From positions 16,296-80,295 of the forward strand of contig JAREIK010002997.1 in NCBI GenBank assembly GCA_029783825.1: a DNA stretch of 64,000 bases. The letters run 5' to 3'. The position numbers were made by a program, and so were the translations under genes. Positions 13,604-28,794 of this stretch are shown one piece after another (positions within the stretch are counted from its first letter, which is position 1; each line of letters begins with the position of its first letter). The DNA comes from Sapria himalayana. Lineage: Eukaryota > Streptophyta > Magnoliopsida > Malpighiales > Rafflesiaceae. Under the pieces are notes generated by a model that was not told the DNA's origin, did not search any database, and saw nothing but the letters and a program-made list of their open reading frames with translations.

Positions 13604-15899
13604 AATATAATTAGATAGATAAATAGATAGTCAAATAAACAAATATAATATAGATAAATATAATTAGATAGATAGATAGATAGATAGATGGATAAATAGT
13701 TAAATAGATAGATATATAAATAAATAAATAAAAGATATATAGACATAGATATTTAGATATATATATATATATATATATATAGTCATATATATATATATAG
13801 ATAGATAATAAATTTATTTATAGATACATAGATAGACAGATTGATAATTAGACAAATAGAAATATAGAAAGATAGACACACAAATATATAGACATAAAAA
13901 TAAAAATCTAGATAAATAGATATAAAGATAGACAGATTGATAAACAGATAGATAGACATATAGATAAACATATAGATAGACACATATATAGACAGATATA
14001 TATAGATAGATTGACAAATATATAGTCAGATAGATAGATATACAGATAGATATATACATAGATTGGTAGATAGATAGATAGATATATAGATAGACAAATA
14101 GATAGATAGACATATATATAGATAGACAGATAGATAGACATAAAGATATAAATATATATAGATAGATAGATATACAAAGAGAGACAAATAGACATATATA
14201 TAGATAAGCAAATAGGTAGATAGATTGATAGATAGTCAAATTGATAGATAAATAGTTAGAGTGATAGACTATTAGGCAACTAGAGAGAGAGAGAGAGATA
14301 GACAAATAGATAAATAGACAGATAAAAAATTAAACACATAGAGAAATAGATAAATTGATAGATTGACAGATAGATATATTGACACATAGATATATAGATC
14401 GATAGAGAGACATATAGAAAGATAGACAAATATATAGATAGATAGGTTAGTTAGTTAGTTAGATAAATAGATAGATAGATAAATTGTTAAACAGACAAAT
14501 AGAAAGATAGATAGATTGACTAATAGGCTGATATACAAAAAGACACTTAGATAGTCAGATAGATAGATAGAGACACATATACATATAAAGAAATAGACAC
14601 ATATATAGATAGAGTGACAAACATATAGATTGATAGACACATGGATTGATAAGCTAATTGATATATGTAGATAGATAGATAGATTGATTGATAGATAAAT
14701 TGAGAAATAGATAGACAAATAGATAGATCAGATAAATAGATAGATAGATAGATAGACAAATAGATAAATAGAATGATAGAAATTTAGACAGATAGATAAA
14801 TAGCCAAATAGAAAGATAGCTAGATAGACTAAAAGTTAGATATATAGATAAATATATAGATAGATAGACATATAATAGATAGACAAATAGATACATATAT
14901 TGATAGACATATCGATAGAATAATAGATAGATAGATAAATAAAAAATAGATAGATAAATAATTAGATATATAGATAGATAGATAGATAGATAGGCAAACA
15001 TATTGACAGACAGACAGACAGATAGACAAATTGATTGATAGACTAATATCAATTAAGAGAATTAGATAGTTAGATAGATAGTGATTTTGAGTAATTGATA
15101 GTTAGAAAGTTAATCATATAAATAGATAGATAGATTGACATATAGAAAAATATATAGATAGATAGATACACAAATAAAATTATTAATAGGTAGATAAATA
15201 GATAGATATACATATATACATATAGAGAGATAAATAGATAGATAGATAGGTAGATAGATAGTTAGATAGACTAATAGATAACTAGACAAATAGATAAATA
15301 AATAGGAAAACATATATACATAGATAGTTAGATAATTATATAGATAAATAGTTAGATAACCAAATAGACACATAGAGTAATATAATAATAAATAAAAAGA
15401 CACATAGACAAATAGAATAATAAAGAAATAGATAGATAAAGAGATAAAAAGATTAACATTAATATAGATAGACAGATTGATAAAGATAGATAGATAGATT
15501 GACTAGAAAGATAGATTGACAAATAAACAGATAGACAAATAGATAAATAGAAAAATATATAGGTAGATAGATAAATAGATATAAAGATAGATAACTAGAT
15601 AGATAGACAGATTAAAAGATAGATATATAAACACATAACACATAGACACATAAATAGATAGAAAGATAGACAAATAGAGAAATAGATAGTTAGACTAATA
15701 GATAATTAAATAGTTTGAGAGATAATACATAGCCAAATAGATAGATTGATAGATAGATAGTTTGATAGATAAACATTTAGACAAATTGATATATAGATAG
15801 ACAAAATAAATTTAGATAGATATATATATATATACAGATGGACAGATAGATAAATAGATAGATAAAAAGATAGATAAACAAATAGACAATTAGATAGAT

Positions 15900-15937
<38 letters not shown>

Positions 15938-16377
15938 ACATATAGAAAGATATACAGATCGATAGATAGACATATAGATAGATAGATAGATAGATATAAA
16001 AATAGTTGATAGATAGATAGAAAGATATACCAATAGATAGATAGATAGATAGACAGACAGATATATAGATAGATAGAGATATAGATAGACAACCTGATAG
16101 GCTAATAGTCTAATATAGTGAGACATAAAAATATAGATAGAAAGAAATAACAGATTGATAGATTGATATTAAAATAGATAAACTAATAGACAGATAAATA
16201 GATAGATATACATTTGTACAGATAGACATTTAGATTGATAGACATTTACACATATAGAAAAATAGATAATTTGACAAATATATAGATAAATAGATAGGCA
16301 TTTTGATAAATAGAGAGATTGATAGATAGATTTATAGATAGTTAGTTAGATAGGTGGTTAGATAGTTAAACTAATAG

Positions 16378-16398
16378 ACACACACACACACACACACA
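16378..16398. repeat. (CA)n tract in GATA array
   Basis: About ten CA dinucleotides, followed by a further short CACACA and a TATATA stretch, so a compound microsatellite. Confidence 0.95.
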
Positions 16399-17582
16399 TA
16401 CACACATATATATATAATAGATATATAAATAGTCAGAATAATAAATTGATAGATAGATAGGTAGATATACAGATAACTATACATACAAAGAGACAAATAT
16501 ATATATATATATATAGATAAATATCTAGATATATAGAATGAAAATACAGAGATAGATAGATAGATAGATATATAGATAAATAGATAGATAGATAAATAGA
16601 CATATAGATAGATAGAATGATAGATAGATAGATAGACAAATAAATATATAGATAGATAGACAAAGAGATAGATAGATAGAAAGATAGATAGATAGAGAGA
16701 TAGAGAGATAGATAAAAAGACGTATAGGCTAAATGACTAATGACTAATAGATATTAATATAATTAGATATTTAGGCAGATAAAAAGTTTTAGAGATAGAT
16801 TAATAGATTAACAAATGGATAGATTGACAGATTGATAGATAGATAAGTAGATAGATAGATAGAAAGGTAGATAAACAGATAGACATTTAGACTGATAAAT
16901 ATTTTTATAGATAGACAAATAGATAATTAGAAAAATTGACAAATAGACATATAGCTAGATTGGTAGTTAGATTGATACATAGATACACAAATATAGAGAT
17001 AGACAAATAGAATGATAAACAGATTGAAAATAGAAAGATAGACAAATAGATAGATAGATATATATATATATATATATAGACCTATAAATAGACAGATAGA
17101 TAGATAGTTATATAGACATATAGACAAATAGATTGATAGGGAGATAGATTGATAGTTAGATAAATAGACAAATATATAGATAGACAGATAGAAAGTTAGA
17201 TAAATTTACAAATAATCAAATAGAAAGAATATTGATTGACTGATAGACAAATTGGAAGATAGATATAGAAGTAGATAGACATATTGAATACTAAATAGAT
17301 TGATAGATATACATTTAGGTAGATAGATAGATGGATGGATAGCTTGACATAGAAATAGATAGATATACAGATAGATAAATATTTAGATTTTTAGTTAAGT
17401 AGATAAAGAGGTTGTCAAAATGATTGACATACAGAAACATGGATAGACAGATAGATAGAAAGACAATTTGACTTGCATATAGATATACAAATAGACATAT
17501 AGATAGATAGAATACTAGACAGATTGATGGATATATAAATATACACATAGACAAATAGATAGATAGACAAATAGATAGATAG

Positions 17583-17615
<33 letters not shown>

Positions 17616-17965
17616 TACACAAATAGAAAGATAAATCGATAAAAAGATATGCAAATGGATAGATATATACACAAATTAATAGATAGATAGATATATAGCG
17701 TAAAAGATATATAGATATATAAAAATATTGATAGACATATTGACTGATTGAAAGATAGACAAATAGATAGATAGATAGATAGATATACACATATAGAGAA
17801 AGAAAGACATATATAGATATAGAAAGATAGACTAATAGTCAAATAGATAGATAGATAGACATAAAGAGATTTAGAAATATAAACGAAAAGGCATATAGAT
17901 AGATATATATATAAATTGACAAATTAATTATCGATAGATAGAGAGATAAATAGATATACACATAG

Positions 17966-17996
<31 letters not shown>

Positions 17997-19301
17997 GATA
18001 AATAGATAAACATATATATAGATAAATAGATAGATTGATATATAGACATATAGATAGATAGACATATAGATAGATATACAAATACACAGATAGATAGATA
18101 AATACACAGATACACAGATAGATATACAAATACATATTGATAGATAGACATATAGACAAATACAAATACACAGATAGATATACAAATACACAGATAGATA
18201 AATACACAAATAGATATACAAATACATATTGATAGATAGACATATAGACAAATACACTAGATAGATAGATAGAAGAAAATGTAGATAGATAGATAGATAA
18301 AAAATAGATAGATTGATTAAAAGACAAAAAGATAGATATACATATTGATAGATATATAGATATATAGATATATCGATAGATAGATAGATAGATAAAAAGA
18401 TATATAGATAGACACATAAATAGATATATAGATAAATAGATAGATAAATAGATAGATAGATAAATAGATGGATTGAAAGATAGAAAGATAGAAAGAGAGA
18501 AAGATAGATAGATAGATAGATATATAGATAAACAAATATAAAGATTGACAGATTAACAGATAGACAGATAGGTAGATAGATAAAAAAGAATGATAAATAG
18601 ATAGATTGAATGATAGATAGATAGATAGACTGATAGATATATAGACATAACGATAGATAGACACATTGTTAGAATGATAGATAGACATATATATAGATAT
18701 ACATATAGAAAAATAAATAGATAGAAAAATAGATAGATAGATAGATAAATATATAGATAAACTGATAGATAGATAGATAGATAGAATATATTGTTAATAG
18801 ATATTCAATAAAAAAAGAATGAGAGAAATATAGAAATATTGAAAGATAGAGAAATAAACAGATAGATATATAGACAAATGTGTAGATATAAATAAATAAA
18901 AAATATATATATATATATATATATACATAGATTGACTAATACATTGATGGATAGTTAGATAGATAGATAGATAGATAAACATATAGAGATATAAAAAGAT
19001 AGAATAATAGACAAATAGTTAGATAAATAGAAATAAAGATATATAAATAGAAAAATAGACAAATCATTAGGTATACATAAAAATTCAATGATAGATAATT
19101 AGAGAGATAGATAGATATTAAGACATATAGATAGGTAGATAAATAGACAAATGGAGATATAGATAGATAGAGGTATAGAAATATAGATAGAATGATAAAT
19201 AAATAGTAAGATTGATAGATAGATCGATAAATATATAGACATATAGATAGATTGATAGATATTTATATATTGATAGATAAATTGATTGGCAAATAGGAAG
19301 A

Positions 19302-19332
<31 letters not shown>

Positions 19333-21930
19333 GCATAGACAAATAGATAGTAGATATATTGTTATATAAATATATAGATAGATCAATAGATAGATAGCCA
19401 AATATTTAGACTGACATATGGACACATAGATAGATTGATTGATAAATACATAGATAGATAGAAAGATAGATATGCAGATAGATAGAAAATATAAAGAGAT
19501 TGTTAGATAGCCAAATTGATAGATAGATAGCTAAATATATATGTAAATAGACAAATAGAAATATAGACAAATCTAATGATAGACAACTAGATATATAGAT
19601 AGACATATAAATAGATAGACACATAGATAGCTAGACACATAGACAAATAGACAGAAATATAGAAAGAAAGAAAGATAGATATCTAGATAGATAGATAAAT
19701 AGATAGACAGATAGATACATAGATAAATAGATAGATAGTTAGATAGATTGAAAGGCAGATAGGTGGATTGGGAGATAGAGAGAAAGACAAATATATATAT
19801 ATATATATATAAAGACAAAAAATACAAATAGAATGATAGATAGAAATAAAGATAGACATATAGATAGTTGGATTGATTCACTAATATTTATATAGATAGT
19901 CAAATAGATAGATAGATATACAAATAAATAGATAGATAGGTAGGTAGATTGGAATATAGGTAGTTATTCATATAGTTATAAAGATTGATGCATAGAGAGA
20001 TAGATAGATAAATATATAGGCAGATATTTAGATAAGTAGAGAGATAGATATCTAGATAAATAGATATACAAGTAGATAGATTGATAATTAGACATATAGA
20101 CTGATATACTGATAGACTAATAAATAGAAAATTAGTTAGATAATCACATAGATATATAGAATGATATAGAAATTAACTAATAAACATATTGACAAATTAA
20201 CAAATAGACATATAGATAGATATATAGATAGATAGATAGACAGACAGATAGATATATAGATATATAGATAGTTATATAGTTCCTTAGATAAATAGTTAGA
20301 TAGATAGACAGATATAAATATAAATTGTTAGATAGTTACATATTTAGATTGATATACATATAGGCATTTAGATAAATAAACAAATAAATAGATGAACATA
20401 TAGATCGATAGGAAAATATACAGATAAATAGATAGATAGATTAATAAATAGAAATATAGATAGCTATAAAGATAAATTGATTAATAGATAGACAAATAGA
20501 TAGATAAACTAATAGAAATATAGATAGATAGAAAAATAGAAAAACTAATAGACTAATAGATATATAAATAGATAGTTAGATAGATAGAAAAATAGATAGA
20601 TAGATAGGTAGATATACATATAGAAAAATAGACTGATAGATATATAGATAGATAGAGAGATAGATAGATAGATAGATAGATAAATTGATAGTTAGACTCA
20701 TAGACACAAAGACACATAGACAAATAGATAGAATGATTAATATATATACAAGTAGAAAGAGAGACAAATAGATAGACAGATTGATTGATAAACACATAGA
20801 CACATAGATAGATGAACAAATAGATGGATAGATAAATAGATATATAGATAGATAAATTGATTGATAGATAGATAGACAGATAGATAGAAATACAAATAGA
20901 TAGATAGATAGCTAAATATATATAATGATAGAAAGATAAATTGACAAATAGATAAAATGACAGAGAGACATATTGAGAGACTAATATATAAATAGATAGT
21001 TAGAGATATCGAATGATATACTAATAGTCAAAAAGATAAATAGATAGATAAAGATTTAGAAAGATAGGAAGATAGATATAGAGATATATAGAAAGTTATA
21101 TAGATTTATAGATAGATAGATCGACAAAAAGTGAGATAAATATATATACACATAGATAGATATATAGATAGATAGATAAATAAATAATTAAATACATATG
21201 CAGATAGGTAGATTGATAGATACCCAAATAGATAGATAGCAAGATAGATAGGTATATAGATACATTATAAACTATGTCACTATATATATAGATATGCTGA
21301 AAGATTGATAGTCAGATAAATAGATCGAAACAGATTGATAGATAGATATATTGACACATATGCAGAAAGATAAAAAGATATACCGAGATACAAATATGCA
21401 AATAAATTGGTATATAGATTTACAAATAAATAGATAGAGAGATAGGCATATATGTAGAAAGATAGATAGATATATACATATTGAATGATACAAATATACT
21501 GATAGACAGATATAATGATTGAAAGATAGAAAGATATATATATATAGATAGATAGCTAGATATACATATCGGTAGATAGACAAATAGCTACATAGATAGA
21601 GAGACATGGAGATATATATAAATAGAGAGATAGTTAGATAGTAAAATAGACATATAAATAGATAAGCATATCGGTAGATAGAGAGATATAATTAGATAGA
21701 TAGATAGATAGATAGACATATAGATTGATATATAGATAGATAGCCAAATAAATGAATAGAGAGAATATAGTCAGATAGACATAAATTGATTGATAGATTG
21801 ATAGATAGGTAGATTAAAAAATATGTGCATATATAGATATATAGATAGAGACGTATATACATAGAAAGATTGATAAATACATTGATAGATAGATAATTAT
21901 AGAGATAGATTGATAGATAAGTAGATAGAT

Positions 21931-21972
<42 letters not shown>

Positions 21973-22377
21973 CTATAAAAAGATAGACATATATAGAAAA
22001 AGATAGATAGATAGATAGACATATAGATAAATAGATAGCTAGAAAGATATACAAATAAATATATGGATAGGTAGATAGACAGATGAATAGATCGATAGAC
22101 ATATAGAAAGATAGATAAATTGATATATAGATAGATAGATGGTCAGATAGATAGATAAACATATAGATAGATAGTCAGATAGATATATAGACACATAGAA
22201 AGATAGAAAAATAGATAGATAGACATATAGATAGATACATAAATAACAGATAGACAAATAGACCGATAGACTAACATATAGTCAGATAGTTTGGTAAATA
22301 GAAAGATAGATTGATAGATTGATTGAGTGAAAGGCAATTAGATAGTTAGGCAATTTGATAGATAAAGTGATAAATAG

Positions 22378-22383
<6 letters not shown>

Positions 22384-22455
<72 letters not shown>
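22384..22455. repeat. Longest (TA)n tract of the window
   Basis: 72 bases of uninterrupted alternating AT. Its length and purity stand out against the degenerate surroundings and imply recent slippage expansion. Confidence 0.97.
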
Positions 22456-22457
<2 letters not shown>

Positions 22458-24112
22458 ATTTCCATCTAGATAGATAGATATATAGATAGATAGAAAAATA
22501 TATAGATAGATAGATAGATAGACAGATAGGGTATATATATATAGATATAATGAAACATAAATAGATAGATACATCGATATATAAACAAATAAATAGATAG
22601 AATGATAAACAACTCGATAGAAAGGTGGATAAATAGATAAATAGATAGACAAATAGTTAGATAAATATATAGATAGATAAATAGATAGATAGTTAATTAG
22701 ATTGATAGAAAGATTGAAAGAAAGAAAGATTAATATATTCACAAATTGAAAGAAAGAGAGTTAGATTTATAGATAGATAGAAATATAGACCTATCGAGAG
22801 AAAGATAGATAGATAGATCGACACAGAAAGATAGTTAGGCAATTTTGATTAATAAACCTATAAATAGATGGAATGATACAAAGATTTATAGACTAAGAGA
22901 CTAATAGACAGATAGAGAGAAAAATACAAAATAGATAGAAAGATTGAAAGTTTCATAGATTGATAGAGAAATAAATAGACAAATATATAGAAAATAGATA
23001 GATAGATAGATATTCAAATATATAGTTAGGTAGATAGATAGACAGACATATATATATAGATTGAAAAATAGATAGATATATAGATATACATATTGAAAAA
23101 TAGATATATACTCTTTTAAATAGTTATACATATAGATAGTTAGTTAGACAGTTAGTGAATTATATAGAAAAAAGATATTTAGATAGATAGAATAATAGAT
23201 AGATAGATATATAGATAGATAGATAGATCAATATACAGAAAGATAGACAAATAAATAGTTTGACCCAAATAGATAGATAGGCAAATAGATAGATAGACAA
23301 ACAGATTGATATATAGAGAAATTGATGGAATGATAAAGAGTCTTATAGACTGATAGACTAATAGATAGATAGAGAGATTGGAAGATAGATCGATATATAG
23401 ATTGATAGATTTATAAATAAACGGATAGAAAAATAGATATAAAAATGGATAGTTATATAGATAGCTAGCTAGAGAAAAAGATTGTTAGATAGATATATAG
23501 ATAGATAGACAGATAGATATATAGACAGATAGATAGATAAACATAGAAAAATAGATAGATAGATAGTTAAATAGTTCGACACATACTTTAATTGATTAAT
23601 AGACATATATATTGTTTGACTCGTTATGATATATACAAATAGAAAGATTGATTGATTGACAAATTAATAGGTTGAAATATAAATAGATAAATAAAAATAT
23701 AGATTGGAAAATAAAAAGATAGACATATAGACATAAAGATTGGTAGATAAATAGACATATAATAAAATATATAGATAAAAAAATAGACCAATATATATTT
23801 AGTAGATAGACATACAAATAGATAGATAAACAGAGTGGTGGATAAACTCATATATTTATAGACTGATAGAGTATTATAAAAATATGGAGATAGATCGATA
23901 GACAGAAGATAGATTGATAGATTGATAAATTGATAGATAGACAAATAGATAGATAGTTAGATCAATAAGTAGAAAAATAGATAGTTAGATAGATAGATAG
24001 ACAAATAGATAGATAAATATATAGATAGAAAGATAGATAGATAGATAGATAGTCATATAGATAGATAGACATATAGATACTTAGTTAGATAGATAGAAAA
24101 ATAGATAGATAG

Positions 24113-24149
<37 letters not shown>

Positions 24150-26756
24150 GATAGACATTTAGACAAATAGATAGATAGAAAGATATATAGAAGACAACAA
24201 CATGGATATACATCTATATGGATAGATAGATTAGATAGATAGATTGAAATATAGGTAGATAGACATAAAAGCAAATAGACAGGTAAACAATTAGACATAT
24301 AGATAGATAAATAGATAGATAGATAAATAGACACATAGAGTTATTGAGATAGAAAGATTGACAGATAGACAAATTGATAGATAGGAAGATAGGCAGATAG
24401 ATAAATAGATAGATAGATAAATAAATATATATATATATAGAAAGAAAGATAGATAGATATATTGACAGATAAATAATTTAATAGTTAGATAGATAGACAG
24501 ATAAAGAGATAGATATATAGATAGATAGATAGATAGACATATAGACAAATAGATAGATTAGAGAGATAAACAAATAGATAGAAAGATAGTAAAATAGTTA
24601 GACAAATACATAGATAGATAGACATATTGACATATAGATACATAGATAGACATATAGATAGGTACAAAAATTGGTAGATATATAGATATATATATATAGA
24701 CAAATATATAGATTGATAGATAGACAGATAGATATATGGACAGATAGGATCATAGATAGATAGATAGGTAGATAGATAGAAAGATAAAAAGATACACAGA
24801 ATGACATATGGACAGATAACCAAATAACTATATATATAGATATATATATATATTTAAACAATTAGGCATATAGATAGATATATTAATAGAGAAATTGATA
24901 GATTTATAGATAGATAGATAGACATAATGATAGATATATAGATAGACAGATAGATGGAATGATACATAGTTAAATAGATAGATTGATAAATAGATAGATA
25001 GATAGGCTAATAGGTAGATAGAAAGATAGAGAGATAGATAGATAGATATATAGATAGATTACTATTGAAATAGAAAATAGACAAATAGAAGATCGAGATA
25101 TAAATATATAGATATATAGTCTAATTTAATGATAAATAAATATTCAAATAGATAGATTGAAAGATTGAGATAAATACATTTAGATATATAAATAGATATA
25201 CACATTAGTAGATAGGAAAATAGATAGACAAATATATTGTTAGAAAGATCGACTGATAGATAGATAGCTAAATAGTTATATATATATATATATATATATA
25301 TAAAGATATACATATAGACAAATAGATAGATAAAAAGATAGATAGATAGTTTGATTGATTGATTGACACATAGATAAAAACATAGATAAATATATAGATA
25401 TATAAATACATAAATAAACACATAGATAGATAGAAAAGTTGATAGATTGATAAATTGATTGATACATAGATAGATAAAAAGAAAATTAGATAGTTTGAAT
25501 GATAGACAATTGGATAAATAGATAGATAGAAAATTGATAGTTAGATCATTACATAGATAGATAGTTATATTGACATATATGTTAGTAATAGTGAATTAGG
25601 ACTATTGTATGGATATCATATTTTGTCTATTTGTGATAAATAATTATTGTGATTATTTACATATTTATTATATATAATATCATTTAATTAAATTATTAAT
25701 TCTTCTAAATGTCCCTATTTGCTTATTGTTATGGGAATAGAAATGAATAAAGATTAGTATAATGTTTTATTGATATTCATGTGGTGAATATGTGTATGAG
25801 ATATAAATCAAATTTATACCTATTTGTTGAAAACACATATTAGACATACTCATCTTGAGATTAATATATGGATCAAAGTCATAAGTAAATCTCTAATAGT
25901 TATCTTTTTAAATCCTTTGACCTCAAATCGCTGTAGTTCTCAGCATAAGGAATATTGTGTTTTAATATAATCAAACATTGTATTTAATCAGATTACTATA
26001 AAGGTTATACTTGAACATAATAAAAATAATGTAGTTAGATATGAATGATTAAGATTGAATTTATCCCTCTTATTATAAGAGAGATATCTCTAGGTCCCCT
26101 CGATAATTAAGACTGAGAAATGTTTGCCCATGCTTAACTGAATTGATGGAGATCAATATCATTTGTTTATCCATTCTAATTGGCTTTCAAGTAATCAAAG
26201 AAAGAATGATATAAGGTTGACTTTGTCCATGCCTTATATTCTATCAAGATATCATGAGATAAAAGGAATATGTCATTAGCTATATTATGGTTGTCTCGGA
26301 TCATGAGCTTTTCATTTAACTTGGGTCTTCATAATGTTTTGCTAGAGGCCACTTATGAATTATAGGATCAAAATGTGATTTAGGCATATGGCTAATGTTA
26401 ATTGAACCTATAGGGTCGAACATTAAGAACAAATAATAATAGTTATGATTTTTCACTTTCTATAGTAATTTTAAATGATGAGATTATTTTAAATCAGAAA
26501 TAACAATTAGTTATAATTTAAATTTGAATTTAATGTTGAGAAAGTTTAAATTCGTGATTTTAATAAATAAATAATTTTGTTACATTGAACTTGAGTTTTA
26601 ATAAATAAATTCATTTAAAAGGGATTTTTAAGGATTTGAATTTAAGTTTTTATTATTTAAAAGTGTTTTAAATCTATAATTAATTTCATCTATGACTAAA
26701 ATCTTAGCAGACTTGTATATATATATGTGAGACATATTTTATGCAAGCAGTCATCT

Positions 26757-26766
26757 TATATAAAAG
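26757..26766 (+). promoter_or_regulatory. Probable TATA box of the LTR promoter
   Basis: TATATAAAAG lies about 320 bases before the LTR end and about 130 bases before an AATAAA signal, the usual spacing for a U3 promoter preceding the R region. This is inferred from position and match only. Confidence 0.6.
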
Positions 26767-26897
26767 ATAGAGAAACCCTTTCATTTTGAGAAGATGAAGC
26801 TAAACTAGCATTCAACAAGATCGTTCATTATTTGTTCATGTGTGAATGCTTGTAAAGGGTGGTCATTTTTCTCAAAGGCAATACCTTTGAAGATCTG

Positions 26898-26903
26898 AAT
26901 AAA
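26898..26903 (+). promoter_or_regulatory. Probable polyadenylation signal in the LTR
   Basis: AATAAA downstream of the TATA box and inside the LTR, as expected near the end of the R region. The motif is short and common in AT-rich DNA, so position is the main support. Confidence 0.5.
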
Positions 26904-27080
26904 CAATGACGCACACTTTGAAGGCTTGATGAATCGATCTAAAAGAGGTTTATTTTGTTTACCCTTCCTTCGTGCTTATATGAATCACATGTGATCTTTG
27001 GTGGGTTAAGAAATAAAAATTATGGATTATGTGCATTTATATTCCAATTAGATTGGATATTCTACCCGAAACCCCAACAG

Positions 27081-27098
27081 TGGTATCATAGGAACTTG
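27081..27098 (+). promoter_or_regulatory. Primer-binding site for tRNA-iMet
   Basis: TGGTATCATAGGAACTTG directly follows the LTR end after one G. Its first eight bases equal the usual plant primer-binding site (TGGTATCA, then GAGC) complementary to the 3' end of initiator tRNA-Met; the later bases have diverged. This fixes the LTR 3' boundary and the element's + orientation. Confidence 0.82.
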
Positions 27099-28737
27099 TG
27101 TTTTCATAAAAACTAATAATGCCACATTTTAGTATATGTATGTGATGTATATGATTCTAGCATGATTTCAATTTTGAATATATGTGATATTATGGTTTGT
27201 GTGATCAACATAGTTAATAAGTTTTGTTGGGGCATTTATTGATTGAATCTGAAACCTAAAAGAATTCGTTAATATGATTGAGAATTCGAATTGGATATTA
27301 CCAATAACATGTTTAATAGCATGATATATGATTCTAGCTTTGTTTAATCAGATTAATACATGGACTTAATTCATATATTAATTTTGATTTATCAGTGATT
27401 GTTTATGGGGGTGCCAAAATATGCCCAGTGTAAAATGAGATTATAGAATATGTTGTTTTAATGTGATTATGATGGATTTTGCCTTATTTTAATTTTATTG
27501 ATAATACTAATAAAAAATTTATTGATGAGATTAATAACAATGTATTGATAAGATTAATGAAAATTTTTGATAAGATTAATAAAAATTTATTGATAAGATA
27601 AATCAAAATTTATTGATGAGATTAATAAAAATTTATTGATAAGATCAATGAACATTTATTGATGAGATCAATGAAAATTTATTGATGAGATCAATGAAAA
27701 TTTATTACTAAAATCAATGGAAAGTTAATTTTTATTCCTAGGGTGCTACCCCCTACCCCGTGAGGGTGGCCCCCTTGACCTCACTAGCTAACCAGCTAGT
27801 GGAACCACCATAATAACTCTACATAACCTTATAAATTTAATTGTTTTTAAATACACTATTAGTATTATTTATTTCTTTTAATGAAAATTATTTATGCTAT
27901 CTGATAACATTATATATTTTGCAAGTTAAATTGCTTCACTTGTGCAAAGTATGGCCTTTTTAACCAAAGTGTTTGGTAGAGTATTATTTTTTTTGTCAAG
28001 GGTTGTAATTATTAAATATGGCTTGCATGCCATTTTTGTTTTATTGTAATTTTTTAATTATTGTAATAAAAATAGAGAGACAATGCAAGCCATTTGAAGT
28101 CATGCAATCCAATCATGATGATAGGGGAACAAGGTGTATATGCGCAAGTTCATCGTCAAATCAACTTCATGGAGCTGCTTATTACTACCTAAGATTAATA
28201 ACTATTGATCTTCATATTGGCTTGTAGAGATCTATCTAGTTTAAGGCCATACTATGACATGTTTATTATATGCATTCATGAGAAGCTATGTAAAATGTTA
28301 CATGAGTAGTTGATACAAGATATATGATAAGATCTATTAATTGAAATAAAAATAAATCAAGATCCCTCACATAATGTTTAATGTTAATATATCATCTATA
28401 TTTAAACACATGGCAAACCTTTTATCACCTTAATGTGGGTTCTAGCATAGTAGAAGTAAATAATGTGACATTAGTAAGTAAAGATTAGTAATGGTACTAC
28501 CCATATGATTAAAAATGGTTTAACTTTATTACGATATTAAAATGGTTTTTGTCCTAATGGAATTAGATGGGATTAAAACATGCGGGGACATATGATGTCA
28601 AAATCACATAAACATCTAAGAATTGAGCTAGATGTAATTTGTAAGAGTTACCAACCTAAATGACATAATTTTAAGTGTCATGCCAAAGATGACTTAAAGT
28701 TGAGTAAAATATGGATCTTAGCTCACTAGATATATAA
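27099..28737 (+). mobile_element. Internal leader region of the LTR element, truncated, non-coding
   Basis: The sequence between the primer-binding site and the return of the GATA array is AT-rich, carries a 24-bp minisatellite, and has a short GC-rich patch (27742-27780, with CCCCCTACCCCGTGAGGGTG). No gag-like, protease or polymerase motif is visible. The element may be a non-autonomous form or may have lost the rest by deletion. The 69-residue open frame at 28018-28227 shows nothing recognisable and is not called. The right edge at about 28738 is abrupt, without an LTR. Confidence 0.6.
27491..27720 (+). repeat. 24-bp minisatellite in the element's leader
   Basis: About nine to ten head-to-tail copies of a 24-base unit close to AATTTATTGATGAGATCAAT plus GAAA. 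Variants mostly alternate ATGAGA/ATAAGA and TTAATA/TCAATG. It is confined to the internal region of the retroelement. Confidence 0.93.
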
Positions 28738-28763
28738 TTAGAAAGATGGGCAGAAAGACAGAC

Positions 28764-28794
<31 letters not shown>

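Larger units (their letters stand above)
13277..25570 (-). repeat. Degenerate (GATA)n satellite array, middle block
   Basis: Same tetranucleotide satellite as at 1-8439 but in the opposite polarity, so GATA/TAGA is read on + and TATC on -. Degeneracy and variants (CAGA, TAAA, TATA, GACA) are comparable. Interruptions are dinucleotide tracts: (CA)n at about 13308-13321, 16378-16398 and 17599-17615, and (TA)n at 13557-13599, 15903-15933, 21935-21970 and 22384-22455. The block starts at a CACTA-like end and stops at the 5' end of an LTR. Long open frames on the minus strand are by-products of the repeat; I see no gene. Confidence 0.98.
25580..27079 (+). mobile_element. 1.5-kb long terminal repeat (LTR), 5' copy
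   Basis: The GATA array is interrupted by sequence that starts TGTTAGTAATAG and ends ACCCCAACA, giving the TGTT...AACA ends expected of an LTR. It is followed one base later by a primer-binding site for initiator tRNA-Met. Length is 1500 bases. A TATA box (26757) and an AATAAA polyadenylation signal (26898) lie in its last quarter in the order expected for U3-R-U5. Use of tRNA-iMet fits Ty1/copia and some gypsy lineages; no gag or pol survives to decide. No second LTR copy is visible in the window, so the element is incomplete and target-site duplications cannot be tested. Confidence 0.85.

Noticed and set aside
13277..25570. Telomeric or known centromeric repeat
   Set aside because: No TTTAGGG-type telomere units are visible, and a 4-bp GATA unit does not match the usual 150-180-bp plant centromere satellites.
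28018..28227. 69-codon open frame in the retroelement leader
   Set aside because: No recognisable motif, located in non-coding leader sequence, and short enough to occur by chance.
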